Origin: Ostrinia nubilalis
Taxonomy: Eukaryota; Arthropoda; Insecta; Lepidoptera; Crambidae
Direction of reading: 5' to 3'
Assembly: GCF_963855985.1 (NCBI RefSeq)
Contig: NC_087099.1
Coordinates: forward strand, 12,802,001 to 12,866,000
DNA: 64,000 nt
In this document: piece after piece, positions 49,085 through 59,804 of the stretch
Position numbering within the stretch: the first letter of the stretch is position 1
Layout of the letters: each line of letters starts with the position of its first letter
Translations under genes and position numbers: made by a program
Notes under the pieces: model-generated
The model's input: the letters and a program-made list of their open reading frames with translations, nothing else
What the model was told of the DNA's origin: nothing
Databases searched by the model: none

Positions 49085-50720
49085 ATAACCCAAGTGCGAT
49101 CTCGTATTTTTGAATAGCTTAAGAATATTATAATAATTTTGTATGAGGTTTATCTCTATGACTATAGTAATTTGTGTGTAGTGTGTTTTTATCATAAGCT
49201 CTTTTGGCAAATCGTATTCCAATATAAATCCCGCCTAAATATCTAAATTGTGATCTCGTGTTTTGGAACAAGTTAAGAAAATTGTGAAAAATAAACTCTA
49301 TGACTATAATGATTTGTGTGTGATAATTAACTATTTAAGTAATTTTGGCGAAACTCATCCAATTTAAAACGGGTGAGGCCATTGAAACATTCAGTGTCTA
49401 TTGTGTACTAAGTACCTAAGTATTGTGATCTCGTATATTCAAATAGGTTAAGTAATTTAAGAATTATGTGAGATGTAAACGCTCTGTGAAAATTAGTTCT
49501 TTAATAAAATTTTTTTTTGGCGAAACTCATCCTTATGTATAAAAACGGATGGAGGGATTTTAATAATTTAAACAGTCAGTATGTGTTATTAAGTGTTGTG
49601 ATCTCGTATTATAAAATAGGTTAAGATATTTTAGAATTTTATGAGAGATTAGCTCTTTGACTATTATTAGTCTGTAAAATTTATTTATTCCTTTAATATA
49701 TATATAGCGGTTTTTGGTGACCCGCATAAAGGTATTTTAAAAACCATTTGCCTATTGTGTACTACTAAGTACCTAAGATATTGATCTCGTATTTTGAAAT
49801 AGGTTAAGTGTATTTAACAATTTTGTGATAGGTTAACTCTATGGTCCGATTTCTGAATTGCTATTTTTAGATTGAGCGTGACATTCTCTCAAGCTCTAGC
49901 TCTATTCAAGCATGAATTTTAATGCATGAAGTATGAAGAGCTCAGTTCAGAAACCGTGCGTATAACTAGTCTATGAAAGTAAACACTTTAGTATAAGTTT
50001 ATTTCTATACCGCATCCTGATGTATAAAACCGGATTCAGGGGTTTTATGAACACTCAATGTATATTATTGAGTATTAAGTATTATGTACTAAGAACTTAA
50101 GTTCGAAATAGGTTACACATAATTATTATGAATTTTGTGAGAGGTAATCTCTAAGTCACAATTAGTCCATGAAAGTGTATAAGCCTTTTGATTGGCTTTT
50201 GGGGAAGAGCATTCTACCTTAATGTACTTTTATGTATGGATGCGGGAAATTAAAAAACAGCCAATGGCAATATGTTATGTAGGTACCAAGTACATTTTAT
50301 ACGCTTTTAAAAGGTTAAGAAAGAATATTAATTATCAAAATTATTTAAAAAAAAATCAGTTGTAATATTGGTCCGTCTGTGATAGTTACTTTTATGACTT
50401 TTCAATACATAATAAACGTAAGTTAGCTATTCCAAATTATTGTGGCAGAAAGTTGTTTTTTTTTTGTTTTATTTTATAATATTTGTCGTTTTACTTTTAA
50501 CTAAAACTGTCATTGACATGTTAACTTAATAATACTATTTATGTGTGCAAGAAACAGAAAAATATTTTTAATTTATAAGTTGAATTAAATAATTAAAAGC
50601 GCTTAAGAAATGGCCAACGGCTATTATGATGTACTCAGTACATATTTATGATCTCATATGTTTAGAGTAGGTTAAGTATATTTAAGAATTTTGTAACAAG
50701 TATTTATGAGTGTCGTCAGT
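49085..50720. repeat. Degenerate tandem repeat, about 7 monomers
   Basis: A monomer containing gtgatctcgtattttgaaat, aggttaag, atttaagaattttgtgagag and taactctatgactat recurs starting near 49097, 49249, 49430, 49596, 49783, 50095 and 50650. Spacing is 150-190 bp in the first five and larger where foreign sequence intervenes. The aaactcatcc...aaaacgg phrase also recurs. No coding potential is seen. Confidence 0.7.
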
Positions 50721-51037
50721 AGTTTTATTTTTCCTCTCCTATTCCCTATTGGAATGGAATTGACAGTAAAAAATGACTTAAAAGAATCAGTGCAGAAAAT
50801 GAAAATTCATGTGACCCATTTGGTTTCTGTTGAATCTGGTACGTTGCTTGAAGTTATAGTAAGTAATTTCTGAAGCAGGAGTTGAGTAAAATATTGAGTC
50901 GATCGGTTATTTTTCTGAAGGTATAGGTATGCAAATAAATGATTTGATTTGATTTGATTTGATTGATTTGATTAGGTATTCTGTGAAACTAAGCCAAGTC
51001 TTATCAAACTTATTGACTAATTTACGTTTTTTGACAG

Positions 51038-51255
51038 CGCCAGAGTTCGCAATCCACATGAAAAGTAATGGTAAACCGATCCTCATCATCGAAGGCAAAC
51101 GCTACAACCAGTACAGCGATAGAGGAGGCAGGGCTGTGTGGCGCTGCATGAAGTGGTCCCAGGGTTGCCGGGCGACCATCGTCACCGTCTGCGGCGCTCT
51201 GATCAGCGTCCGTGATGTTCACACCCATTCCATAAAAGCAAAAGGTTACTGGTAA
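51038..51255 (+). CDS. mod(mdg4): FLYWCH zinc-finger terminal exon E37
   Basis: The acceptor ttttttgacag ends at 51037. It has 71 residues: PEFAIHMKSNGKPILIIEGK, RAVWRC, x6, CRATIVTVCGALISV, then HTHSIKAKGYW and TAA. Val precedes the Trp instead of Arg, and nine residues follow the His pair. A relic of the same type (G-C-M-K-Y) follows at 51740. Confidence 0.87.
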
Positions 51256-51428
51256 AGATTGACTGACTCACTCATCACGAAATCTCAGAAACTACAAGTG
51301 CTAGGAGTCTCAAATTTTGCATGAGGGCTCCTTTTAGAACGTAGGTGCTCACTAAGAACGGATTTTACCAAACTCCACCTCTAAGGGGGTAAAACGGGAT
51401 CCACGCGTACGAAGTCGCGGCCGGCCGC

Positions 51429-51650
51429 TAGTAATATTATAAATGCGAAAGTAACTCAGTCTGTCTGTGTGGCTTTTACGCCTAAACCACTGAACCGATT
51501 TTGATTAAAGGCATAGAGATAGTTTGAGTCCCAAGAAAGGACACAGGATAGTCTTCTTATCCCGGTTTTTGAAACAGGGACGCGCGCGATAAAGTTTTTC
51601 TGTAACGGACAAAATTTCACGCGGGCGAAGCCGCGGGTGGAAAGCTAGTT
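51429..51650 (-). mobile_element. SINE-like dispersed repeat, copy 4
   Basis: It has the same ends as the copies at 30119 and 30436 (taatattataaatgcgaaag; cgcgggcgaagccgcgggtg) with a shorter tctg tract and several indels. Confidence 0.72.
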
Positions 51651-51734
51651 AAATATAATCATAATTAATTCTGGTAACCCAAAATCAGATTAAAAAAAAA
51701 CCTTTAACATCGACCTTCGACTAATGACCATCGA

Positions 51735-51850
51735 TCAGTCCAGTAAGGTCTTTCGAGGGTGCATGAAGTATATTCCATGCGCTGCCGAGGGATCTTTATC
51801 ACTTTCGTCAATAGAATCATCAATCATTACATCATAATGTACTCATAGTT
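51735..51850 (+). pseudogene. FLYWCH exon relic
   Basis: R-G-C-M-K-Y in one frame and C-R-G-I-F-I-T-F-V-N-R-I-I-N in another match the zinc core and following strand of an exon like E37 (W-R-C-M-K-W). The 5' half and the H-x-H end are gone. Confidence 0.6.
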
Positions 51851-52341
51851 ATGTTTTGACTCCAATTTTGTAGTTATTGTTCTTGAGTGAATATATTCTT
51901 ATAATCTAATAATAATATAATCTTATTAAAGCTTTTTAAGTTGTGGTCTTTGCATTATAATTTTAAAATAAATATTCACATGTTTGAATGTATCTAGTGT
52001 TTAATTTAGAATATTGTAACTTCTTTATTCTTAATTTTGGCGCCTTTTTACATTTTGGGTACAAGTTTTTGAATTTGTTTTTGTTTGTGTGTATGTTTAT
52101 TTTCGAACCCGTTTAATATGGACTTTTAAAATTGTCTGAAATAAAGAATTTTTATTATTATATTATTATTATTTTCCTGCACTGTTATGTAGACATAAGA
52201 ATCTTCAAGATTGGGATCGATGGTATCAGGGATCCCACGCAAGGCGGCTTATGGGTAATGCTTTGGCTGCATTTGTCGTGTGGGGAACCCTAGTTCCAGC
52301 AGTGCAACATTTATAATTTCTATTATTATTCTTTGTTGCAG

Positions 52342-52568
52342 GTCTCCAATTCAGCAAATCTCGACAAGGCAAACCAGTCCTCCTTTTGGACAATCATCGC
52401 TATAACATTCATACCCAGAGCTCATATAAAAGTGTATGGCGTTGCTACAAGTGGAGATTCGGTTGTCGGAGCATGGTCACCACCATAGAAAACGAAATCG
52501 TCAACATACGGAGTAGTCATAACCATGATTTTTTATTAAAACATCAAAGAATTAACGTTCACGAGTAG
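52342..52568 (+). CDS. mod(mdg4): FLYWCH zinc-finger terminal exon E38
   Basis: The acceptor ctttgttgcag ends at 52341. It has 74 residues: LQFSKSRQGKPVLLLDNHRY, KSVWRC, x6, CRSMVTTIENEIVNI, then HNHDFLLKHQRINVHE and TAG. The Gly before the H-R-Y block is replaced by Asp-Asn. The 13-residue tail after HNH is the longest of any conventional exon here. Confidence 0.87.
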
Positions 52569-52574
52569 TAACCA

Positions 52575-52745
52575 TAGGCTGGAAGACATAGTGAGGGCAT
52601 GCCTCCCACTGGATCGAAGAACAGATGAAAGTCGCGGGAAGTATCTAATAAGTAATATCGGCACAAGCAGGATCGTTCGTTGTGAAAATCCTTGGGGGAT
52701 GCTTTGGTCCATTAATGGACGTCGATTGGTTGGCGATGGACGACG
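52575..52745 (+). mobile_element. RTE-like LINE 3' tail, degenerate
   Basis: ggctggaagacatagtgagg, gaaagtcgcgggaagtatct and ttgggggatgctttggtcca follow the order of the W-T-D-D, K-V-A-G and S-L-G-E-A coding tail, with many changes. Confidence 0.6.
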
Positions 52746-52959
52746 AAAGCACTAAACACCTTCGCCATGTCACAAATACTAGCAGTAAGCATTGTTTGAA
52801 TGTGAGAAATAAGTAGTATAATAATTATGTAGCTTTTAAATATTTGTAAAATGTATAAAATTTAATACAAATACAATTATTTTTATTTTTTTTTATCTTT
52901 TTTTTATTTTTAAACATTACTAATAGTCCCATTAGCCCCTCGTGTTAAGCTAAATAAGC

Positions 52960-53085
52960 TTGTGTTACGAGTGGGCTCACCACAATAGTCGAGCGGCAGT
53001 AGGACTCGAACCCGCGTTCCTCGGATCTCGAGTCGGCCACTCCGACCCCTCTAAACCGTTCAGCTATCGTGGCTATGGCAAATTG
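52960..53085 (-). mobile_element. tRNA-derived SINE, copy 2
   Basis: On the - strand it reads GCCACGATAGCTGAACGG (A-box region) and GGGTTCGAGTCCTAC (a near-consensus B box), then a tail shared with the copy at 43778. The gene-like 5' part resembles a tRNA but carries no tRNA 3' end, so it is a SINE head rather than a functional tRNA. Confidence 0.7.
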
Positions 53086-53311
53086 TTTATTCAGAATCAG
53101 GTTTGAATTTAAACAGGGTTTCGATTGGGGTTGGGATTTAAGTTCACATTTATTCATGAAAACTAAATAAACACATCGTATTTTTATCTTGTCCTGACTT
53201 AAAGTAAGTATTTTTCATTTCATTTGTTAATACGATTTGCATGTAATGTGTTAGTTTTTTCTTCTTTTCACGCTTGTAAGACTGTGGTTAAATATGCTTT
53301 TATGTTTCCAG

Positions 53312-53511
53312 GAATCACAGTGATTACCTCCTCTAAGAAAGGAAAACCGATGCTGCAGATGGGTCCATACAGGTACTACCAGCATAGCAGCTTCAAGCCT
53401 GGGAACAGAAAGTGCCTCTGGGTTTGTGTGCGATGGTACTCAGGGTGCCGTTCCTCGATGACGTTTTTCGACATGAGCATTGTCAAAATGAATAAAGAAC
53501 ATACACATTAA
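53312..53511 (+). CDS. mod(mdg4): FLYWCH zinc-finger terminal exon E39
   Basis: The acceptor tatgtttccag ends at 53311. It has 65 residues: ITVITSSKKGKPMLQMGPYR, KCLWVC, x6, CRSSMTFFDMSIVKM, HTH, TAA. The residue before Trp is Leu. AATAAA is at 53549-53554. Confidence 0.88.
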
Positions 53512-53574
53512 AGTATTATTATGGTTTTCAAAACCAAGTCGTTGTCAAAATAAATGAAGAAGAAGTATTATTAT

Positions 53575-53690
53575 AGCAGAAAGCGCTGGATGCAGCTGCC
53601 AACCGGTCAATATGGTAATCATTGGGGCAAGCCTATGTTCAGCAGTGGACGTCCTTGTCCACTGAAATGATGATGATGATAGTAGATTTT
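53575..53690 (+). mobile_element. RTE-like LINE 3' tail, short
   Basis: agcagaaagcgctggatgca, tgttcagcagtggacgtcct and a (gat)n end mark the same family, in + orientation. Confidence 0.68.
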
Positions 53691-54065
53691 AATATTAGTC
53701 GGCGATCCTGGAGCCATGGCCTCTACAAATACCTACTGAAAAGCTGTCTATAAAAAAGAACGTACCTTTATGTAGATAGATTAATCACATGACGTGTTCA
53801 GCATTTTTGTTAATCCAACTTCAACCCAACGTTTGCTTTATGTTATTGTATGAATTTCGGAGATTTGTTTATTTAACAATATTGTAAGAAAAAATAACTG
53901 AACAATGTCAGGGTCATATTATACACACAAAGAAGAGGTAGTATTATTTTGTTGGTGTATTAGTACCTACTGTGGTACAATTTTTATGATATCACTAGCT
54001 GTTCAATTATTAATACCTAGCAATAGACACCTAACGATATCTAAACTAATAGTAAATTACACTTT

Positions 54066-54200
54066 TTAGGGTTCCGTAGCCAAATGGCAAAAAACGGAAC
54101 CCTTATAGATTCGTCATGTCTGTCTGTCCGTCCGTATGTCACAGCCATTTTTTTCCGAAACTATAAGAGCTATACTGTTGAAACTTGGTAGGTACCTATT
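54066..54200. repeat. Dispersed repeat with gggttccgtagccaaatggc
   Basis: The phrases gggttccgtagccaaatggc, aaaacggaacccttatagat and tctgtctgtccgtccg form a repeat I recognise from many lepidopteran genomes. Its class is not known to me. Confidence 0.55.
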
Positions 54201-54590
54201 ATAATAGGTAATCACAACACAAACTTAGGATATCTCTGAATTTTACTGTGCTAATAACAAAAAGTTTAAACCCATTAAGATAGCCATATTAAATAAATTA
54301 AGTAAAAGGTTATCTTTTACTAAGAATTTACTGGTGATTTCATACAATACCTCTTATTGTTAGTAAAGTAGTTAGTATTGATAATTTTGATCGGTGATTC
54401 GGTTGTGGGTTCAAATCTTGTTGGTGGCAATGTTAATGTCTAATTTATTCGTGGATCTCTATAATGTATCTATTTAAATAAAATTTTCCGTAATAATGTC
54501 GTGATAGTACAGTATCTACTTAGCGTAGGGTTGGGTAATAGTTGCGTTAGTTATAATAATTTTTATCGGCATGTATTTTATTATTTCCAG

Positions 54591-54796
54591 CTAAATTCAT
54601 ACTTTGGAATCAGCGGACGCAATTGTTGGTTATTGGATGTCCTGATGGTCGCGAATATCGATACCATAAGAACAACGTGAATAAAAATAAGAGTATATAC
54701 TGGGCGTGCACCGCCAGAGGCTATAGGGGCTGTAGGGCCACGGCTACTACGTTGAATGGCAAGCTTTTGACGCAACGACACAAACATAATCATTAA
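54591..54796 (+). CDS. mod(mdg4): Divergent FLYWCH terminal exon E40
   Basis: The acceptor attatttccag ends at 54590. It has 67 residues without an early ATG: KFILWNQRTQLLVIGCPDGR, then Y-R-Y-H-K, IYWAC, x7, CRATATTLNGKLLTQ, HKHNH and TAA. The S-R-x-G-N-P block is replaced by N-Q-R-T-Q-L and the Gly of the turn by a C-P-D-G insertion. It reads more like a generic FLYWCH domain than the other members. Confidence 0.85.
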
Positions 54797-54799
54797 GGA

Positions 54800-55095
54800 A
54801 ATCATCATTTCAGCCACAGTCACCCACAGCCACATCATTAGAAACACTTACTTCTTTTCGGATAAGAGTTAAACTCAAGGGCAGAAGAATTACCCATTTA
54901 AATTATTTGCAACTTTTTATCTCCGTTTTGATTTGGTGTTAGATGTGCCCTTGCAACTATCGTAGTACTGAACATAGGCCTCCCCCAATGATTTCCACAT
55001 CATTGCCCGGTTGGAGTGGCCTACATCTGGCGCCTGTCTGCTTCCTTTACCTTTTAATGGACGTCCTGTGGCTGAAATGATGATGCTGATGATGT
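54800..55095 (-). mobile_element. Broken RTE-like LINE tail
   Basis: atcatcatttcagccacag at 54802 and gaacataggcctcccccaat at 54970 are consecutive parts of the LINE tail on the - strand, separated by about 130 bp of other sequence. A + strand tail piece (ggacgtcctgtggctgaaat) follows near 55060. Confidence 0.6.
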
Positions 55096-55251
55096 TGATT
55101 AATGATCTATCGAATCCGTTCCAATTATATACGAATCGACTTCATTGTATCTAGTGATTAATACAATGGGGGAATAGAAATGTGTTGAAAAGTAATTGGG
55201 AAGATTTTCGTGAAAAACATTAAGGAAATGATTCGTGAAGATAAAGAAATA

Positions 55252-55352
55252 GTTTAGTTTGTTTGAAGTTAAGTTTGTTTGAATTTAAGTTTCTTTAAAG
55301 TTAAGTTTGTTTGAAGTAAAGTTTATTTGAAGTTAAGTTTGATTGAAGTTAA
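55252..55352. repeat. 16-bp minisatellite, about 6 copies
   Basis: The unit gttaagtttgtttgaa recurs in tandem with single-base variants. Confidence 0.85.
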
Positions 55353-55578
55353 GTTTGTACTTGTTGTTTCTAGAATACAAAATATGTTTGTCTCTTTTAA
55401 TATTTTCAAAACGACAAGACATATTAAATTAAAACAATTCTGGCTACACAATATTTTAAAAGGTACATTCACACATTTTGTGTTTGTAAGTATCCTTAAT
55501 TTTTATGCTATTTTTATTATGAATCTGTTTTATGTTGCCAATAGTAATACATACTTTTTACCTCGTCCACCTTTCCAG

Positions 55579-55769
55579 TGACCTTCGTTATGTCCACCCG
55601 CGGCAATCCTGTGCTGATGGTGGGCGGATACCGCTTCCACAAGCACAGCCGCTGCAAAGGCGCCAAGGTGCAATGGCTGTGCAGCAAGTGGTTCAAGGGC
55701 TGCAGGGCGTCCGTCACCACAGTGGATAATGCCGTTATTGTTAAGGCAAACCACTACCATAATCACTGA
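55579..55769 (+). CDS. mod(mdg4): FLYWCH zinc-finger terminal exon E41
   Basis: The acceptor acctttccag ends at 55578. It has 62 residues: TFVMSTRGNPVLMVGGYRFH, KGAKVQWLC, x6, CRASVTTVDNAVIVK, HNH, TGA. Gln before the Trp (V-Q-W-L-C) marks a sub-family with E42, E46 and E47. Confidence 0.9.
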
Positions 55770-56179
55770 TGGCAGTTGACTTTTTTAAATACACGATGAA
55801 ATTGTACTGGTTCTACGAATTTCTGTTCTTTTTAACGAACTTTTAACAGTAGAAGGTGTGAATTCAACTCTATGTTTTATCTGTTCTTGATATATAAATA
55901 AATCAATAAATCAAGATTTCTCTTCTATTTTCTAATAGGTACTTATGTTGTGGATTGTGGACCAGGCCAAGGGCGTTCTGCCAGCGCGGTTGCAGGAAAT
56001 TTAAATCAAATAAATTTGTAAAAATAAGTGGTTTATATATGCTTTATTTTAAGAAGGGTGATGGTAACTATGATTCTCTCAAAACGTGAGAGTTTTTAGA
56101 TGGACTGGTGACGCGCATGGCATTATGATGTATTTTATTTGCCATAGTAGCAGCATCGCTATGCACAGCTCAATGGTCG
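55770..56179. other. Intron-like stretch, no gene recognised
   Basis: It is AT-rich, with AATAAA near 55894 that may serve E41. No repeat was bounded. Confidence 0.4.
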
Positions 56180-56352
56180 ATTCACACATAATCGTGAAGT
56201 CACAGTTCCGTCAAGGTATTCGCTCAGTCCAGTCACGGACCGGTAATCACGGACATATCTGAAACGAATATATGAAACGTGTGAACTGAATCACCGATAC
56301 TGAACTGACTGTACACGTGACGGAACTGGGGCTTCATGGATATGTGCAAAAC
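56180..56352. mobile_element. MITE with inverted ends
   Basis: tgaagtcacagttccgtca near 56195 pairs with tgacggaactggggcttca near 56318. Weaker pairing extends outward (cacata / tatgtg). Confidence 0.68.
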
Positions 56353-56488
56353 AAATCTGACGCAGTAGGCCTGCGTATATGCCTCCAAAATGTATGTAAT
56401 ATAAATACTAGTATTCCGGTGCTGGAGTTTTGTGGCTATGGCGTGCAACCCGTGTGCTGAGATTACATATTTATAGTTTTTGTTTTAG

Positions 56489-56685
56489 GACTGGTGCGTT
56501 TTGTAATGTCCAACCGGGGAACGCCGATGCTCCAGGTGGGCTCACACCGTTTTCACAGGCGCAACTGCTATAAGGGACCAAAAGTGCAATGGCTTTGCGG
56601 CCGGTGGACCAAGGGCTGTCGATCCTCCATCTTCACGGTTCAAAACCAAATCATTAAATATGATAACCGCCATAACCATGGATAA
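56489..56685 (+). CDS. mod(mdg4): FLYWCH zinc-finger terminal exon E42
   Basis: The acceptor tttttgttttag ends at 56488. It has 64 residues: LVRFVMSNRGTPMLQVGSHR, KGPKVQWLC, x6, CRSSIFTVQNQIIKY, then HNHG and TAA. It is a sister of E41 (F-V-M-S, V-Q-W-L-C-x-x-W-x-K-G-C-R). Confidence 0.9.
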
Positions 56686-57076
56686 TAACAATATTATGTA
56701 CATAGTAACTAATATTTATTGTTTTTTTTTGTTATTCATTATATTCGTTAAAAGAATCATTCAGTTTTTTTTATCTTGCCTATCACGGATAGCGAAGGCT
56801 CAGTTATTCTCGGCTAAAATCACTAGGTTACTAAAAAACTAATCAAAGGTCTTAAGGCGTGGTTTAATTACATATTATTATAACAATTACTCAGCTTTCC
56901 ACTAGGTATTACAGGCTGGGGTGATACGACGATTCCAACCTTAAGACCTGAAGTACCAAGATGTAAAATCTGTGATCATAACATTGTCAACAGGACTATT
57001 ACTTGCTTTTCTCATTTGCTAACATACAAAAATAAAATGAAATTACATACACAGATTGATTGTTTATTTTTTTCAG

Positions 57077-57267
57077 TGCCAAAGTACACGCTGTCCAGGT
57101 TTGGAAGGCCAGTCATACAGATTGGCGGATACCGGTTTTCTCGTTACACCGGGAGTAAGGGTCTGAACGTGCGCTGGTGCTGCACCCACTGGAGCCTCGG
57201 ATGCAGAGCCTCCATCAACACCATCAAGGACAAGATTGTTAACAGCAGGAATGCTCATAACCATTAA
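57077..57267 (+). CDS. mod(mdg4): FLYWCH zinc-finger terminal exon E43
   Basis: The acceptor atttttttcag ends at 57076. It has 62 residues: PKYTLSRFGRPVIQIGGYRF, KGLNVRWCC, x6, CRASINTIKDKIVNS, HNH, TAA. R-W-C-C has an extra Cys before the first ligand. The P-K-Y-T-x-S-R-F-G-R-P start is shared with E44. AATAAA lies near 57300. Confidence 0.9.
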
Positions 57268-57329
57268 GCATTATTAATTTGTTTTTTTTTTTAATGATAA
57301 ATAAATGAAAAAGTACTTGTATTATAGTA

Positions 57330-57450
57330 TAAATAACATGAAAAAATCGAACTGCCTATGCATGGAATGTATTGAAGAGTATGGAATGGCGAAAGGTCGT
57401 GGTTTTGATTCCCGCCTTAGACAGGCAATTTTTTCATGTTATTTATAAAA
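57330..57450. mobile_element. Small inverted-repeat element
   Basis: ataaataacatgaaaaaatc at the left pairs with attttttcatgttatttat at the right, and gcct/aggc extends the arms past a short mismatch. Confidence 0.7.
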
Positions 57451-57478
57451 TGTAACAGTAGGGAAGTATGGATGGACC

Positions 57479-57580
57479 AGTGTCCGACGCCGGTTACCAA
57501 ATGAGCGAACGGCGCCGGCTGCCGTATCAGTGACCGGTGCCGGCTGCCGAATCAGCGACCGGCGCCGGCAGCGGAGGCAC
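57479..57580. repeat. GC-rich minisatellite, about 3 copies
   Basis: A unit of about 30 bp with accggcgccggctgccgaatc recurs three times with variants, in otherwise AT-rich DNA. Any CpG-related role is unknown. Confidence 0.75.
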
Positions 57581-58094
57581 TCCCTATTTATAATTTCGTT
57601 TGAGATGCGACTTGACGTTTTGCTTTTTGAAGCAGTGCCATATTGATTTTTGTACATTTCTTATTATTATGTTTGCCATACACGTTCTAATTAATATTTT
57701 ATTAAAGATCAAATAAATAAATGAAGAATAATTTACCATTTTAGTCATTAGCTGTATTAGTTTATTAACGTAGTCTATCTGATAGCGTTTCATAACGATT
57801 TATAGAGTATAATTGTTGTTTTAAACTTTCATAGTCACTAACAGAATAATTATTATTGACGGGATTTATAGTAGGTTCTATAAGTGTAGTCTTAGGTCTT
57901 AGTAAGTAAGATATTATTTTTAATAGCTGCCAGATCGATCTTTGCAAGAGTGTATTATTATGAGAATAAGAAATCCCTTATAAGCCTACATTAGTAAGAC
58001 GCGAAATGTCCTCATAAAGTTTGATTTCTATTATACGTGTAGGATAGAAATAGGACTCAGTCGTTTATAATTTAATTTACTTTGTGATATTGCA
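57581..58094. other. AT-rich intron-like stretch
   Basis: No gene was recognised on either strand. The 60-70 codon frames on the - strand here lack any family resemblance. Confidence 0.4.
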
Positions 58095-58280
58095 TAAAAG
58101 ACGGCCACGGGCTGGAAGACGTAGTGTGTGTGTTAGTGTGGCCTCCCACTAGGTGGACTGAGGATCTAGTGAAGGTCGGGGGAAGAGCCTGGATGCGGGC
58201 CGCGCAGGGCCGGTCGTTATGGAAATCCTTGGGGGAGGCCTTTGTCCAGTAGTGGACGTCATTTGGCTGAAATGAACGAT
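58095..58280 (+). mobile_element. RTE-like LINE 3' tail
   Basis: ggctggaagacgtagtgtg, aggtggactgaggatctagt and cctttgtccagtagtggacg correspond to the W-R-P-R, R-W-T-D-D and F-V-Q-Q-W-T coding tail in + orientation. Confidence 0.7.
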
Positions 58281-58754
58281 CGCATAAAAGGTGATAAAAG
58301 TTTAAGGTTTCACAGCCAGTGATGGCTTATGGATCTGGGACGTGGTCGCTAACTATGGGCCTCATAAGAAGGCTGCAGGTCACCCAAAAAGCCATGAAGC
58401 ATTAAATGCTATTAAATTTAAATCAAGGTGATACTGTTTTTAGCAGTTAAAATATAAACAAGATCTGTTTTAAATTAAGTTTATTACTGTTAATATTGAT
58501 TTTTACTGCATTGGAAATTGGAATTTATATTTTTGAATAAAGCTTTTGTCTTTTGTTTACATTTTTTAAATATTTTTTTTGTTTTATTCTACACTAAGGA
58601 AGTGTTGATAATTATTTGTAAGTATGTGAATTGACGAATATATCATTATTTGTATTGTATTATTTATGATTAATTTTGCCATGAAAGTTTTAATGTGCAT
58701 GAATTTCTCGTGTGACGAAAAACTATTGTACCCATAAAATTTCTGTTTTTCCAG

Positions 58755-58963
58755 TCCCAAAGTACACTAAGTCCAGATTCGGGAGACCCCTCATCCAAAT
58801 TGGAGATAACCGGTTTTCTCGACATTTGCCGGTTTCGGGAACATCCCTACGGTGGATCTGTACCCGCTGGGCAATGGGGTGCAGGGCGTATCTCGTCACT
58901 GACAATGACAAAATTGTCAAGATCAGGAATGACCACAAGCATATATATAAAAAAACTAAATAA
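58755..58963 (+). CDS. mod(mdg4): FLYWCH zinc-finger terminal exon E44
   Basis: The acceptor ctgtttttccag ends at 58754. It has 68 residues: PKYTKSRFGRPLIQIGDNRF, SLRWIC, x6, CRAYLVTDNDKIVKI, then HKHIYKKTK and TAA. The K-G-x-K segment before Arg-Trp is replaced by G-T-S. It is closest to E43. Confidence 0.88.
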
Positions 58964-59141
58964 TTAGTTAATGACAACACTTCAGTTAGCTGAAAACTGA
59001 CGCATGTTCTTGATGTACAAATGTTCAGACTTCATATAAGTACGTGTATTAATAGGTCTAAAAAGTATTTTTCATTTTAAAAAACTTGGAGTTGATAAGG
59101 AATGTAAGTAATGGTTTTGCAATTGCAACCCAAAAATAAAA

Positions 59142-59227
59142 CAGTAAGGCTGAGTTGCATAGAGTTTGACAGATTTTTGACGTTTCTTAAAGTTAATTAT
59201 GATGGTTGCATTGCAACCCAGCCTTAT
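59142..59227. mobile_element. Small MITE with inverted ends
   Basis: aaggctgagttgcata pairs with ttgcaacccagcctt. It is related to the element at 48726. Confidence 0.65.
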
Positions 59228-59603
59228 TGTTGTATAATATTATTTTTACTACTCAGCCAGTATAGCCATATTTTATTTCATAGTAAATGTTTTAAATACC
59301 CACCTGCCATAAGGGTAAATTTTGTTGTTCATTGCATGCTTATACAATTTTACTCTTTATAAGATCTGTTTTAATTGTAAAAAGTATTAAAAACCTAACT
59401 ATTAAAATGAGTTTTTCTTTATCCTTTTCCAATTTTTTAGGTACTAACCGATTTAATAAGTATCTTCTGGACCTTCCAAACTACGGCACTTATCATAAAA
59501 ACGCTTGTAAATAAATGACTGGATAAATCTACCTGAATGGAAAATGGGAACTGATCCTACCACCTTCTTGATACATAAGTGACTAAATTGTCTTTAATTA
59601 TAG

Positions 59604-59797
59604 TGCCAGTCTATACGACGTCCCAATGTGGCAACCCGGTCATCCAAATTGGCAACTACAGATTCTACCGGCACAGTAGATGCAAGGGCCCCAAGTGCTT
59701 ATGGCCCTGCAGCCAGTGGAGCAATCGCGGCTGCAGAGCGTCCATCACCACCTTTGAAGGCGTTATCATCAAGAGAGCAAAAGGACATAATCACTAA
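59604..59797 (+). CDS. mod(mdg4): FLYWCH zinc-finger terminal exon E45
   Basis: The acceptor tttaattatag ends at 59603. It has 63 residues: PVYTTSQCGNPVIQIGNYRF, KGPKCLWPC, x7, CRASITTFEGVIIKR, HNH, TAA. Arg before Trp is replaced by Leu, with an extra Cys just before it. Confidence 0.88.
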
Positions 59798-59804
59798 TAT
59801 ACAA

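Noticed and set aside
48863..49117. An 84-codon + strand frame rich in Leu, Ile and Phe, resembling a membrane segment.
   Set aside because: The composition follows AT-rich DNA, and it overlaps the start of the degenerate tandem repeat.
52960..53085. A tRNA gene on the - strand.
   Set aside because: Box-like motifs are present, but no complete cloverleaf with a matching acceptor stem was found and the sequence continues into a shared tail, so it is a SINE.
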